From: Mucilaginibacter frigoritolerans
GTDB lineage: Bacteria; Bacteroidota; Bacteroidia; Sphingobacteriales; Sphingobacteriaceae
Length of the DNA stretch: 64,000 bases
Direction: 5' to 3'
NCBI RefSeq assembly: GCF_007830615.1
Contig: NZ_VLLI01000001.1
Coordinates: 496,001 to 560,000 of the forward strand
Of this stretch, positions 1-9,047 are shown one piece after another (position 1 is the first letter of the stretch; the number at the start of each line of letters is the position of its first letter). Under the pieces are notes generated by a model. The model did not search any database. It was not told the DNA's origin and was given only the letters and a program-made list of their open reading frames with translations. The position numbers and the translations under genes are program-made.

Positions 1-215
1 TCAACAATTTCAATAACATTAGGAACCACGTTTTTAGGGTTTACTATTTCTGTAAGCTTGGTAAGACGTTCATCTGGCACGGTAATAACGCCCACATTTG
101 GCTCAATTGTACAAAAAGGAAAGTTAGCCGCCTGCGCTTTAGCATTTGATAAGCAATTAAAAAGTGTTGATTTTCCCACATTTGGCAAACCCACAATACC
201 ACATTGTAAACCCAT
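1..215 (-). CDS. ychF: Redox-regulated ATPase/GTPase YchF, N-terminal part (gene runs off the window)
   Basis: About 71 codons of the start of a YchF (OLA1-type) P-loop NTPase are visible. YchF binds ribosomes and hydrolyses ATP or GTP. The protein opens [17 protein letters not shown], with the Walker A/G1 loop at residues 9-16. The following stretch, with [11 protein letters not shown] near residues 35-45, is the typical YchF switch region. The start is the ATG whose complement lies at 213-215; no in-frame alternative fits the family better. The rest of the gene lies to the left of the window. The spacer upstream of its start carries degenerate GTTGATTAA-type repeats. Confidence 0.93.
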   Translation of the reverse strand, partial: MGLQCGIVGLPNVGKSTLFNCLSNAKAQAANFPFCTIEPNVGVITVPDERLTKLTEIVNPKNVVPNVIEIV

Positions 216-220
216 TTTTT

Positions 221-262
221 TATTAGTTGATTAAGTTGATTGAGTGAATGGTTGACTGAGTT
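221..262. repeat. Degenerate tandem GTTGATTRA words upstream of ychF
   Basis: Imperfect copies of a 9-base word (GTTGATTAA, GTTGATTGA, GTTGACTGA) follow one another just upstream of the ychF start. In the sense of ychF they read as CAATCAA/TTAATCAA words. Similar words sit upstream of thyA (27378-27420) and ispE (27612-27634). No function is apparent. Confidence 0.5.
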
Positions 263-437
263 AAAAACGTATGATCAATAAAAGCTTAATCACGCTGATC
301 AACCCCATTAGCCACTCCCTTAAAAAGCGCAAAGATAACAGAAAAATATTGCCTTATTATTTGAAAAAATAAACGACTTTTGCCGCCATCAAACCAAACA
401 AACATTTTTATTAACATGTAAACAAGAGGACTTTTTT

Positions 438-1829
438 ATGGAAGAAATGGTTGAACAAATTGAATTATTGCTGGAAAATAATGATGAAAACAAACTCCGG
501 GAATATCTTAACAACCTTAATATATCTGATGTTGAAGAACTGATAGGTGAACTTCCTGATTATGGTCCTCATTTTATTGAAACACTCTCGCTAAACAGAG
601 CTGTAAATGTTTTTAGAATACTTGATTTTCCTACGCAGGAGCGCATCCTTAAAAAACTTTCGGGCCCTAAGGTAATTGAGATCATTAATGAGCTTCCTCC
701 TGATGACCGTACCTCACTTTTTAGCGATTTGCATGGAAAAACTGTTCAGAAATTAATTCAGCACCTATCTGCTGCCGATCGTAAACAGGCGCTGCAACTA
801 CTTGGTTACGAAGAAGATAGCGTTGGTAGGTTAATGACCCCTGATTATATCGCCGTTAAAAAAAGCTGGGATGTTCAAAAAGTTTTGGATCATATTCGCC
901 AATACGGTAAGGACTCTGAAACCATTGATGTAATTTATGTTTTAGGTGATAAGGGCGTTTTATTAGATGATATCCGCATCCGTGAGATCCTGTTGGTTGA
1001 GCCATCAACTAAGGTAAGTCAATTAATGGATGGCCGGCTGATAGCTTTAAAGGCAACAGACCCGCAACAGGAGGCCATAAATATTTTCAGAATGAATAAC
1101 CGTACAGCCTTACCGGTTACTGATGACGCTAATGTTTTATTAGGCATAGTTACGGTTGATGATATCCTTTGGATAGCTAACGAGGAATATACAGAGGATA
1201 TCCAGAAAATTGGTGGTACTGAAGCCCTAGATGAGCCTTACCTGGATATTAGCCTTTTTAAATTGGTAAAGAAAAGAGTAGGCTGGTTAATTATCCTGTT
1301 TTTAAGTGAAATGCTTACCACTACCGCTATGCAGTCATACGGAGGTGAATTGGCTTCATTAACCATGCTGGCATTTTTTGTCCCTTTAATTATTTCAAGT
1401 GGCGGTAATAGCGGTTCTCAGGCCTCTACTTTAATTATACAGGCAATGGCATTAGGAGAGGTTAAACTGATTGACTGGTGGCGTGTAATGCGACGGGAAA
1501 TAATATCAGGCTTAATGCTGGGCACCATATTGGGGGTTATAGGTTTCTCGCGTGTAGCTGTCTGGACAACCTTTAGCGATATTTATGGTGAACACTGGTT
1601 ATTAATGGCATTTACTGTTGGTTTTTCATTAATAGGAGTGGTGCTTTGGGGATCGCTGGCGGGCTCAATGCTTCCGTTGGCGTTAAAAAAACTGGGCTTT
1701 GATCCGGCAACTTCGTCTGCACCTTTTGTTGCCACTTTGGTTGATGTTACCGGGCTGGTAATTTACTTTAATATAGCGATGTTGATTTTTGGGCATATCT
1801 TACAGCATCCTGCGCCAATTCATAAGTAA
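438..1829 (+). CDS. mgtE: Magnesium transporter MgtE
   Basis: This 463-residue protein has the MgtE layout. An alpha-helical MgtE N-domain (about residues 5-125) is followed by a CBS-domain pair (about 130-255) that senses cytoplasmic Mg2+, and by a C-terminal membrane domain (about 275-460). The membrane part contains the conserved stretch FFVPLIISSGGNSGSQAS near residue 320, part of the conduction pore in this family. MgtE is a homodimeric inner-membrane Mg2+ channel. The ATG at 438 is preceded by an AGAGGA sequence. Transcription probably ends at the hairpin at 1877-1902. Length matches the family. Confidence 0.95.
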   Translation: MEEMVEQIELLLENNDENKLREYLNNLNISDVEELIGELPDYGPHFIETLSLNRAVNVFRILDFPTQERILKKLSGPKVIEIINELPPDDRTSLFSDLHGKTVQKLIQHLSAADRKQALQLLGYEEDSVGRLMTPDYIAVKKSWDVQKVLDHIRQYGKDSETIDVIYVLGDKGVLLDDIRIREILLVEPSTKVSQLMDGRLIALKATDPQQEAINIFRMNNRTALPVTDDANVLLGIVTVDDILWIANEEYTEDIQKIGGTEALDEPYLDISLFKLVKKRVGWLIILFLSEMLTTTAMQSYGGELASLTMLAFFVPLIISSGGNSGSQASTLIIQAMALGEVKLIDWWRVMRREIISGLMLGTILGVIGFSRVAVWTTFSDIYGEHWLLMAFTVGFSLIGVVLWGSLAGSMLPLALKKLGFDPATSSAPFVATLVDVTGLVIYFNIAMLIFGHILQHPAPIHK

Positions 1830-1876
1830 ACGCGGCAGTAGTAATAATGCCCTCGCTAAAATACTTATAAAAACAA

Positions 1877-1903
1877 AAAACCTGCCCAAAAGAGCAGGTT
1901 TTG
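1877..1903. terminator. Bidirectional terminator between mgtE and the DUF3276 gene
   Basis: A perfect 9-bp inverted repeat (AAAACCTGC / GCAGGTTTT) with an 8-base loop is flanked by A- and T-rich tracts. It lies between two convergent genes, so it can serve both. Confidence 0.8.
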
Positions 1904-1927
1904 ATTTATTATTTAGTTTAGTTTAGT

Positions 1928-2257
1928 TTAAATTTCGAATGAGAAATCTTCGTCTGCAGTTTTAGCGATTTCAGATGATTCATTGTATTCATAGCGTTTT
2001 TCAACAACTTCCTGATTAGCTTTGATGTAATCAACAGTATCTTTTAGTCCTTCGGCAAATTTTTCAAAATCTTCTTTATATAAAAAGATTTTGTGTTTAA
2101 TAAAAACCCCGTCTTCTAAACGTTTTTTGCTCTCTGTAATGGTAACATAGTAGTCGTTAGACCTAGTTGCTTTTACGTCGAAAAAATAAGTTCTTTTTCC
2201 GGCCCTTACTTTCTTTGAATAAACCTCTTCACGCTCTCTATTGTCAAAATCTCCCAT
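1928..2257 (-). CDS. DUF3276 PUR-alpha-like nucleic-acid-binding protein
   Basis: This protein of 109 residues belongs to the DUF3276 family of Bacteroidota and spirochaetes, which folds as a PUR repeat (Pur-alpha type) and can bind single-stranded DNA or RNA. The conserved opening MGDFDNREREEVYSKKVRAG and the following RTYFFDVKATRSNDYYVTI stretch identify the family. I chose the ATG at 2255-2257; a longer reading frame adds 18 residues that are not part of the family. The C-terminus is acidic. It stands alone between mgtE and an ABC exporter. Its cellular role is not established. Confidence 0.85.
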   Translation of the reverse strand: MGDFDNREREEVYSKKVRAGKRTYFFDVKATRSNDYYVTITESKKRLEDGVFIKHKIFLYKEDFEKFAEGLKDTVDYIKANQEVVEKRYEYNESSEIAKTADEDFSFEI

Positions 2258-2376
2258 AATATATTTTATTGTAACTAGTTTTGGTTTGCATAAATATAAA
2301 TAATTTTTCAAACTACAACTATATAATTGAATATTATTAAACTTTTTATGCTTTTATTGTGGTGAAAATTAAATTT

Positions 2377-4164
2377 TTAGACATTTTCTTCCTCTTCAAG
2401 CAATTGTTTTTCGTACAATTCAAAATACGTTCCTTTCAATTGCATTAAATAAGAATGATTGCCTTGTTCAATAATTTCACCTTTATCCATTACCAATATT
2501 TTATCCGCATTTTTTATGGTTGATATTCTGTGGGCTATTATTAAGCTAGTTTTACCCTGCATATTGCGGCCCAAATGGTTTAATATTTCCTCTTCGGTAC
2601 GTGTATCAACCGCGGATAAACAATCGTCAAAGATGAGTATCTGAGGCTGTTTAACAATAGCCCTGGCAATTGATACACGTTGTTTTTGTCCGCCCGATAA
2701 AGTAATGCCACGTTCACCGATCAGGGTTTCAAAGCCCTTTTCCAGTTCCATAATATTGTTGTATACGGCAGCATCCTTTGCTGCTTGTTCAATTGTAGGC
2801 ATATCCAATACATCGGCACTAAAGGCAATATTATTTGCAATGGTGTCTGAAAACAGGAAAACTTCCTGCGGGACAAAGCCTATTTGTGACCTGTAACCCT
2901 CCAGATTAAGCTGTTTAATTAATTTACTGTCTATTAAAACATTTCCAGCTGTAGCATCATACATCCGCATAATTAAATTAGCGATAGTTGATTTCCCTGA
3001 TCCTGTGCGACCTATAATAGCCACCATTTCGCCCGGTTTGGCTATAAAAGATACATTTTTTAATGCCTGTATGCCTGTATCGGGATATATAAAAGATACA
3101 TCGTTAAATTCTATTTGGCCTGCTATGTTTTGTTTTTCAGTTTTAGGCGAAATAATTTCAGGCTCCTGGTCCAAAAACTCATTGATACGTTTTTGAGAAG
3201 CCGCAGCACGCTGAATTAGTGATGTTACCCATCCCAATGAAATAACCGGAAAGGTAAGCTGATTGAGGTAAACAATAAACTCAGCAATATTTCCCGATGT
3301 AATATTTCCCTTCATTACCTCAACACCACCAATATACATGGTAATAATATTGCTTAAGCCAACAAGTAAAAGCATTAAGGGATAAAATAATGCTTGTGCC
3401 TTTGCCAAAGCCATAGAATGCACCTTGTAGTTTTCGCTCTCAGAAGCAAAATTACTTCTTACATAATTCTCACGTACATATGATTTTATTACGCGGATCC
3501 CTGAAAAGTTTTCCTGTACAAAACTTGATAAGGAAGATAACCGTTCCTGTATTTTTTCGCTGCGATAATTAATAATATTATTTACATAGTATATAATAAC
3601 AGCTAAAATAGGCAGAGGTAGAACTGAAAATATTGCCAGCCTTACATTAACCGTAAGCATGGCATAAATTACCATTATAAAAAGCACTACGGTGTTAATA
3701 GTGTACATTATACCCGGCCCAAGATACATACGCACACGGCTAACATCCTCGGTTACCCGGTTCATTAAATCGCCGGTATTATGGCGGCGATAAAAGGCGA
3801 GCGATAGCAACTGGTAATGGTTGTAAATTTCATTTTTAAGATCATATTCAATGTGGCGCGACATCAGGATAATGGTTTGCCGCATAAAAAATAAAAACAG
3901 GCCGCGCAACAGTGCTAATATTAGTACCAGGATGCCAAACAGGAACAGACTTGAGCCAAATATGTCATAAATAACCTGCTGCCTGTTAAAGTCTGCAAAA
4001 AGCTGGTAAGTGCTGATGTTTTCGGTAACAAGATCGAACGCAACGCGGATAACCTGTGCGGGTAATACACCAAAAATATTGGATATAATTACAAATAGAA
4101 TTCCTGGAATAAGCCTCCACCGGTATTTGTAAAAGAATTTATTAAGATAAGCGAGATCTCTCAT
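2377..4164 (-). CDS. ABC-type exporter, fused permease and ATPase (MdlB/MsbA-like)
   Basis: The 595-residue protein is a half-size ABC exporter. Six predicted transmembrane helices occupy about residues 15-320, followed by a nucleotide-binding domain. Walker A GRTGSGKST is at 385-393, the signature LSGGQKQR at 489-496, and Walker B LIFDD at 510-514, followed by the D-loop SAVD. Such proteins work as homo- or heterodimers in the inner membrane and export lipids, drugs or peptides; the substrate cannot be read from sequence. No partner half-transporter is adjacent, so a homodimer is likely. A good promoter (4209-4239) precedes it on the minus strand. Confidence 0.9.
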   Translation of the reverse strand: MRDLAYLNKFFYKYRWRLIPGILFVIISNIFGVLPAQVIRVAFDLVTENISTYQLFADFNRQQVIYDIFGSSLFLFGILVLILALLRGLFLFFMRQTIILMSRHIEYDLKNEIYNHYQLLSLAFYRRHNTGDLMNRVTEDVSRVRMYLGPGIMYTINTVVLFIMVIYAMLTVNVRLAIFSVLPLPILAVIIYYVNNIINYRSEKIQERLSSLSSFVQENFSGIRVIKSYVRENYVRSNFASESENYKVHSMALAKAQALFYPLMLLLVGLSNIITMYIGGVEVMKGNITSGNIAEFIVYLNQLTFPVISLGWVTSLIQRAAASQKRINEFLDQEPEIISPKTEKQNIAGQIEFNDVSFIYPDTGIQALKNVSFIAKPGEMVAIIGRTGSGKSTIANLIMRMYDATAGNVLIDSKLIKQLNLEGYRSQIGFVPQEVFLFSDTIANNIAFSADVLDMPTIEQAAKDAAVYNNIMELEKGFETLIGERGITLSGGQKQRVSIARAIVKQPQILIFDDCLSAVDTRTEEEILNHLGRNMQGKTSLIIAHRISTIKNADKILVMDKGEIIEQGNHSYLMQLKGTYFELYEKQLLEEEENV

Positions 4165-4208
4165 GTATTGATTATCCGAAGTCGGAAGGTCAGTAAAGTC
4201 TGAAAGTT

Positions 4209-4239
4209 CAAAAGTAGACTAATGAAATTGAATTTTCAA
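4209..4239 (-). promoter_or_regulatory. Bacteroidota-type promoter for the ABC exporter
   Basis: On the minus strand a -7 box TACTTTTG (complement of 4209-4216) lies 20 bases downstream of TTG (complement of 4237-4239). This fits the Bacteroidota TTG-N17-23-TAnnTTTG pattern. The start codon at 4164 would follow a leader of roughly 40 bases. Confidence 0.6.
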
Positions 4240-4374
4240 GCTATTGAATAGAGGGTAGTATTGTAAGTTTTAAAGATTACTGTTTATTAACAATTTCAAT
4301 ATGTTTTATTCCTGGAAGTTTTCATACTTCTATAAGTTATCCAATTCAATATTAAGCCAATTAAAACAATTCCC

Positions 4375-4405
4375 TTTGCTTCAACCAAAAAAACACCTAC
4401 TTTTG
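4375..4405 (+). promoter_or_regulatory. Bacteroidota-type promoter for the leucine-type dehydrogenase
   Basis: TTTG at 4375-4378 and the -7 box TACTTTTG at 4398-4405, 19 bases apart, match the Bacteroidota consensus. The start codon at 4439 follows after about 25-30 transcribed bases. Confidence 0.65.
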
Positions 4406-4438
4406 TCCGGTCGCAAAAAATAAATTTTATCATTTCTG

Positions 4439-5524
4439 ATGCTAACACAAAACCCTGACGATTCTATATTTAATCAGCTTGAGGCCTTTGGGCACAAGAA
4501 AGTTGTTTTTTGTAGTGATCCGGACACTGGTTTGAAAGCTATTATTGCAGTACATGATACTACATTGGGTCCGGCTTTGGGCGGTACCCGTATGTGGGCA
4601 TACAAAAATGAGGTTGATGCTTTACAGGATGTATTGCGTTTGTCAAAAAGCATGACTTACAAATCGGCCATTGCTGGGCTAAACCTGGGTGGTGGTAAGG
4701 CAGTCATTATTGGCGACTCGCGAAAAGATAAAACTGAAGCATTGCTGCGCAAATTTGGTCGTTTTATAAAAAACTTAAATGGTGAATTTATTACGGCTGT
4801 TGATGTAGGTACCAATCCTAGGGATATGGAATACATCAGGATGGAAACGCAGCATGTAATGGGTGTTCCGGAAAGCATTGGTGGTAGCGGAGACCCTACA
4901 CCCATAGCAGCTCTTGGGGTTTTTATGGGAATAAAGGCTTGTGTAAAAGAGTTATACGGGAATGATAACATTACCGGAAAAACAATAATAGTACAAGGTA
5001 TTGGTCACGTAGGTGAAAACCTGGTAAAGTTGCTTAGAGATGAAAATGCCAAAGTATACATCAGTGATATTAATGAAGAATTGTTGGGACAGATAGCCAA
5101 AAAATACGGTGCACAAGCAGTATCAAACAATAGTATTTTTGATATAGATGCTGATATTTATGCACCATGTGCTTTAGGGGCTACGGTAAATACCCAAACT
5201 ATAAGCAAGCTAAAATGCGGCATAATTGCAGGTTCGGCAAACAATCAGTTGCAAGACGAAACCGTGCACGGGCAGATGCTTCTTGAAAAAGGTATATTGT
5301 TTGCACCAGATTATGTAATTAATGCAGGCGGAATTATTAATTGTTACTCTGAACTAATGGGTTTTAGCAAAAAACGCACCATGCAGTTAACCGAAAATAT
5401 TTATGAGGCAACGCGGAATGTTTTAAAACTTTCAAAGGCCGAAAATATTTCAACTGTTGTTGCCGCAAACAAAATTGCTGAAAAACGTATTGCAGATATT
5501 AAAAAAGTGAAATCAACCTACTAA
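4439..5524 (+). CDS. Leucine-type amino-acid dehydrogenase (Glu/Leu/Phe/Val dehydrogenase family)
   Basis: This 361-residue NAD-dependent enzyme would reversibly deaminate branched-chain amino acids to 2-oxo acids. The N-terminal domain carries GLNLGGGKA with the catalytic lysine at residue 87, a second substrate lysine at 75, and the catalytic aspartate in TAVDVGT at 122. A Rossmann NAD-binding domain follows, with VQGIGHVGENLV near residue 190. Length and motifs fit leucine or valine dehydrogenase better than glutamate dehydrogenase, which is longer. It has its own promoter at 4375-4405 and is followed 58 bases later by nusB. Confidence 0.88.
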   Translation: MLTQNPDDSIFNQLEAFGHKKVVFCSDPDTGLKAIIAVHDTTLGPALGGTRMWAYKNEVDALQDVLRLSKSMTYKSAIAGLNLGGGKAVIIGDSRKDKTEALLRKFGRFIKNLNGEFITAVDVGTNPRDMEYIRMETQHVMGVPESIGGSGDPTPIAALGVFMGIKACVKELYGNDNITGKTIIVQGIGHVGENLVKLLRDENAKVYISDINEELLGQIAKKYGAQAVSNNSIFDIDADIYAPCALGATVNTQTISKLKCGIIAGSANNQLQDETVHGQMLLEKGILFAPDYVINAGGIINCYSELMGFSKKRTMQLTENIYEATRNVLKLSKAENISTVVAANKIAEKRIADIKKVKSTY

Positions 5525-5582
5525 ATAATAAATATAGATCTGTTTGCCAATGGGGCTTCAGACTTAAAAATCGTTCTTACAA

Positions 5583-6530
5583 ATGTTAAATCGCAGACAC
5601 CTAAGGGTAAAAGTTTTACAGTCGTTATACGCTTATCACCAATCAAACAGCGGCGACATCAGGCAGCATGAAAAGAATTTGCTGCAAAGTATTGACAAGG
5701 TATACGAAATGTATATCTGGATGCTCTCGTTAATTTCAGAAGTTGCAGATTATGCCGCAAACGATGCTGAAGAAAGGGCCAACAAGCACCTGCCTACCGA
5801 AGAAGATAAGAATGCTAGTGTAAAAATACTAAGCAACAGGTTTATCTTATCACTCCAAAGAAACAAGGAATTTTTATCCGGCTTAAAAAAGTACAAAGTT
5901 GCCTGGGATTTTGAACCTGAACTAATCAAATCATTATTTATTATCCTTAAAAACTCTGACGACTATAAAGAGTACCTGAAAAAAACAGATGATACTATTC
6001 AGACAGATAAGGATATTATAAAATTCATCTTCAAAAAGGTAATCTTAAAATCGTCAATAGCTGAGCAGGTTTTTGAAGATATGTTTATTTACTGGCCGGT
6101 TGATAAAGATGTATTGCAAGCTTTGATTGCCAAAACATTTAAAAACTTCTCTTACGATGAGTTCGAGCTTAATAAGCTGGCAGAAGTTACTGCAAACTGG
6201 GAAGAAGACAGGGAGTTTATTGTGAATCTTTTTGAACAAAGCATCAGGTTCAATAATGATTACCAGGAAATGATAGGTAAAAAGACCCAGAATTGGGAAC
6301 CGGATCGTATTGCCATGATGGATACTTTACTGATGAAAATGGCAATTGTTGAGTTTATCAATTTTACCTCTATCCCGGTTAAGGTTACTATAAATGAATA
6401 CTTGGAGATTTCTAAGGAATTTAGTACGCCAAAAAGTAATTCGTTTATAAACGGTATCTTAGATAAGATTTTATTTGAATTAAAGGCAGAAAATAAGATA
6501 AAGAAAACAGGCAGGGGATTAATTGAATAA
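5583..6530 (+). CDS. nusB: Transcription antitermination factor NusB (long Bacteroidota form)
   Basis: NusB binds the boxA RNA element with NusE and supports processive transcription of rRNA operons. The start MLNRRHLRVKVLQSLYAY is the typical NusB N-terminus. The last 110 residues or so contain the helical NusB core, with RIAMMDTLLMKMAIVEF and the conserved VTINEYLEISKEF near residue 280. At 315 residues it is about twice the length of Escherichia coli NusB. The extra helical middle section is usual for Bacteroidota. It leads a run nusB, DUF1573, yajC, ybbR-like and coaE, which are close together on the same strand. Confidence 0.92.
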   Translation: MLNRRHLRVKVLQSLYAYHQSNSGDIRQHEKNLLQSIDKVYEMYIWMLSLISEVADYAANDAEERANKHLPTEEDKNASVKILSNRFILSLQRNKEFLSGLKKYKVAWDFEPELIKSLFIILKNSDDYKEYLKKTDDTIQTDKDIIKFIFKKVILKSSIAEQVFEDMFIYWPVDKDVLQALIAKTFKNFSYDEFELNKLAEVTANWEEDREFIVNLFEQSIRFNNDYQEMIGKKTQNWEPDRIAMMDTLLMKMAIVEFINFTSIPVKVTINEYLEISKEFSTPKSNSFINGILDKILFELKAENKIKKTGRGLIE

Positions 6531-6582
6531 TTTCAATTAGCATTCATGATATTTTAATTACTATTGAGCTCAAATTAACACA

Positions 6583-7020
6583 ATGAAAAAACTATTCTTA
6601 AGCTTAATGGCTGCAGGTGTGTTATTGGTTGCCTGCAATCAGTCAAATCAAAGTGGCGCTGCGGCTAATAACACTACAACGGCCAATGCAGCTGAAGCAC
6701 CGGTAATGAAGTTTGATAAAGAGATGCATGATTTTGGTAAAATAAGTCCGGGCGATAAGGTTACTTATGATTTTAAATTCACCAACACCGGTAAATCACC
6801 CTTAATTATTACGGATGCAATTGCCACTTGTGGTTGTACAAAGCCCGAATGGCCGCGTACGCCAATAAAACCCGGAGAAAGCGGCGCTATAAATGTTACG
6901 TTTAACAGTGCAGGTAAAATGGGTTTACAGGATAAAATGATAACTATTACCGCTAATACCAATCCGGCGCAAAGCAGGGTTCATTTAATTGGCGAAATAG
7001 TGCCAAAAACTACAAAATAA
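6583..7020 (+). CDS. DUF1573 lipoprotein
   Basis: This exported lipoprotein of 145 residues has a short hydrophobic signal and a lipobox LLVAC with the lipidated cysteine at residue 18. The mature part is one DUF1573 domain, an immunoglobulin-like (ASPM/SPD-2/Hydin-type) fold. It carries the family signature DAIATCGCTKPEWP and the later GESGAINVTFN. DUF1573 proteins are very common in Bacteroidota, but their function is not known. It lies 12 bases upstream of yajC and is probably co-transcribed with it. The low-complexity Asn/Thr/Ala linker after the cysteine is a typical lipoprotein tether. Confidence 0.87.
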   Translation: MKKLFLSLMAAGVLLVACNQSNQSGAAANNTTTANAAEAPVMKFDKEMHDFGKISPGDKVTYDFKFTNTGKSPLIITDAIATCGCTKPEWPRTPIKPGESGAINVTFNSAGKMGLQDKMITITANTNPAQSRVHLIGEIVPKTTK

Positions 7021-7032
7021 TATAAATTTAAA

Positions 7033-7356
7033 ATGATAGCAACTATTTTATTACAAGCTGCAGGCGGCTTCGGCATTCAGCAAATGTTACCACTTGGTCT
7101 TATTGCCATAGTGTTTTATTTCTTTATGATCAGGCCACAGGTAAAAAAACAAAAAGATCAAAAAAAATATGTTACTGAGCTTAAAAAAGGCGATAAAGTA
7201 GTAACTACTGCCGGTATTCATGGCAGGATTGTTGATCTTAATGAAACTACTTTTTTGGTTGAAGTTGATAACGGTAAAATTCGTTTTGATAAATCAGCTA
7301 TATCACTTGAAGCTTCAAAAGCATTAAATGCACCACCGGTAGCTACAAAAGCTTAG
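7033..7356 (+). CDS. yajC: Preprotein translocase subunit YajC
   Basis: YajC is the small accessory subunit of the SecDF-YajC complex, which assists SecYEG-driven export. The 107-residue protein has one N-terminal transmembrane helix (about residues 15-33) ending in FYFFMIRPQ, the family hallmark. A charged, lysine-rich stretch and a small beta-rich cytoplasmic domain with KKGDKVVTTAGIHGRI follow. Its partner SecDF is encoded on the other strand at 22514-25495, not in the same operon. Confidence 0.95.
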   Translation: MIATILLQAAGGFGIQQMLPLGLIAIVFYFFMIRPQVKKQKDQKKYVTELKKGDKVVTTAGIHGRIVDLNETTFLVEVDNGKIRFDKSAISLEASKALNAPPVATKA

Positions 7357-7361
7357 TTTTT

Positions 7362-7443
7362 TAGGGCGAAGGCGAAAGGTAAAAGGAGAAAGGTTAGTAA
7401 TCCAGGCCTTTTACCTTTCAGCTTTCGCCTTTTACCTTTTTAC
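7362..7443. repeat. Imperfect inverted repeat of AAAGGCGAAAGGT words before the YbbR gene
   Basis: The spacer between yajC and the YbbR-like gene is almost wholly built from GGCGAAAGGTAAAAGG-like words on the left. The same words occur in reverse complement on the right (CCTTTTACCTTTC, CTTTCGCCTTTTACC). It can fold into a long imperfect hairpin. It may act as a terminator or mRNA structure, or be a mobile-type intergenic repeat. Confidence 0.6.
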
Positions 7444-7444
7444 T

Positions 7445-8392
7445 ATGCCAATAATTAAATTATCTGCAACAGAAAGGAGAAGGGTATCAGCGTTTTTTAC
7501 ATGCCTGATACTTGCAGTTTGTGCGTGGATATTTAGTGTATTGTCCAATACTTATAACTACACCGTTAAGGAAGCCCTTAATTTTAAAAATACTCCTCAA
7601 CGGAGGGCTTTTCATTCCTTACAATCAGATACTGTAAATGTTACCGTTACCGGAAGTGGCTGGGAAATGTTATTTTCCAGGATGAACAACAAGGTAAAAG
7701 TATTTACCGTCGACTTAAACTCGCTCGAAAACAAAAGCTATATTGTATTAAGCACTCAGTTGGATCAAATCAACAACAAAAGAGAAATTGGGCAACAGAT
7801 AACCGGCTTTATACCTGACACGCTGTATTTTGATTTTTCTAACCGGAAAGTAAAACGGGTACCCGTAAAACTGATTACATCTATCCGTTATAATAAGCAG
7901 TTTTCACAATCAGATAATATAACTATTAAACCGGGGTATGTAATTGTAAATGGTCCCGCAAGTGTAATTGATAAACTTACCGAATGGCCATCAGATACTT
8001 TAAAAGCCGACAGTGTTAACGAAACGCTTAATACAGATTTAGGATTGCAACCTGTAAAGGAGGGTAATTTGAGTATTTATCCCAAAACGGTACGGGTAAA
8101 TGTTCCTGTTGATGAGTTTACCGAAAAAACTTTACTGATACCGGTTAAGTTGATCAACAATTACAATTATGATGATGTAAAGATATTTCCTCAAAAAGTA
8201 AAGATTACCTTTATGGTATCGTTAAGCAGGTATGCCGAAACGGATGAGGATTTTTTTGAAGCAACAGCTAACCTTGATCTGTGGCGAAACCAGGGTTATA
8301 AGGTATTACCAGTGGTAGTTTCAAAAATTCCGTGGTTTTGTAAACTGGTAAAGGTAGAGCCTCAAAATATTGATTTTATAGTAAGAAAATAA
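7445..8392 (+). CDS. YbbR-like domain protein
   Basis: This 315-residue protein has one N-terminal transmembrane helix (about residues 15-35, with LILAVCAWIFSVLSN) followed by beta-rich repeats resembling YbbR domains. In Firmicutes the YbbR protein CdaR regulates the c-di-AMP cyclase. In Bacteroidota the domain commonly sits in a nusB-yajC-coaE neighbourhood like this one, and its role there is not proven. No cyclase gene is nearby. The stop overlaps the coaE start (ATAATG), which supports co-translation. Confidence 0.75.
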   Translation: MPIIKLSATERRRVSAFFTCLILAVCAWIFSVLSNTYNYTVKEALNFKNTPQRRAFHSLQSDTVNVTVTGSGWEMLFSRMNNKVKVFTVDLNSLENKSYIVLSTQLDQINNKREIGQQITGFIPDTLYFDFSNRKVKRVPVKLITSIRYNKQFSQSDNITIKPGYVIVNGPASVIDKLTEWPSDTLKADSVNETLNTDLGLQPVKEGNLSIYPKTVRVNVPVDEFTEKTLLIPVKLINNYNYDDVKIFPQKVKITFMVSLSRYAETDEDFFEATANLDLWRNQGYKVLPVVVSKIPWFCKLVKVEPQNIDFIVRK

Positions 8393-8985
8393 TGCTCAAA
8401 ATAGGCATAACCGGTAATATAGGAAGTGGTAAAACCACTGTAAGCAAAATTTTCGAGGTATTAGGCATACCTGTTTTTTACGCTGATGATGCCGCCAAAA
8501 ATGCCATGGTTAATGATGTCATTCTTATCAATGAAATAAAAATAGCTTTTGGGGATACATCTTATTTTGAAGATGGTACCTTAAACCGCAAATATATTGC
8601 TGGCATTGTTTTTAATGATAATGCAAAACTTGCTAAATTGAACTCGTTGGTACACCCCGCTACCTTCAGGGCTTTTGATACGTGGGTCAAACAGCATAAG
8701 CATGTACCTTATGTTTTAAAAGAAGCAGCCTTGCTTTTTGAAAGTGATTCATACAAAATGTGCGATTATACCATAATGGTACAGGCACCGCTTGAAATAC
8801 GTATTCAACGTGTTATGAAGCGGGATGGACTGACCAGGGAAGAAGTAGAAAGCCGTAATGCACATCAGTTTTCTGAAGAAAAAAAATCCCAGCTTGCTGA
8901 TCATATCATTAAAAATGATGATAGCCAATTGGTGATACCCCAGGTTTTAAATTTAGATGCTCACTTCGGATCATTAAGTTATTAG
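8392..8985 (+). CDS. coaE: Dephospho-CoA kinase CoaE
   Basis: CoaE phosphorylates the ribose 3'-hydroxyl of dephospho-CoA with ATP, the last step of coenzyme A synthesis. The P-loop GNIGSGKTT is at residues 8-16. The VFYADDAAK segment and the KEAALLFES stretch (about residue 108) are conserved in the family, as is the RDGLT lid region. The length of 197 residues is normal. The start overlaps the end of the preceding YbbR gene by one base. Confidence 0.94.
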   Translation: MLKIGITGNIGSGKTTVSKIFEVLGIPVFYADDAAKNAMVNDVILINEIKIAFGDTSYFEDGTLNRKYIAGIVFNDNAKLAKLNSLVHPATFRAFDTWVKQHKHVPYVLKEAALLFESDSYKMCDYTIMVQAPLEIRIQRVMKRDGLTREEVESRNAHQFSEEKKSQLADHIIKNDDSQLVIPQVLNLDAHFGSLSY

Positions 8986-9047
8986 AGGAATTTAATAATT
9001 ATTCTTCTAGCTGGCAATAATTCCATGATTAATAACGCAACGAAATA

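Noticed and set aside
1911..1930. Short GTTTA tandem series after the mgtE terminator
   Set aside because: Only about four five-base units in AT-rich DNA next to a stop codon. It is too short to treat as a repeat feature.
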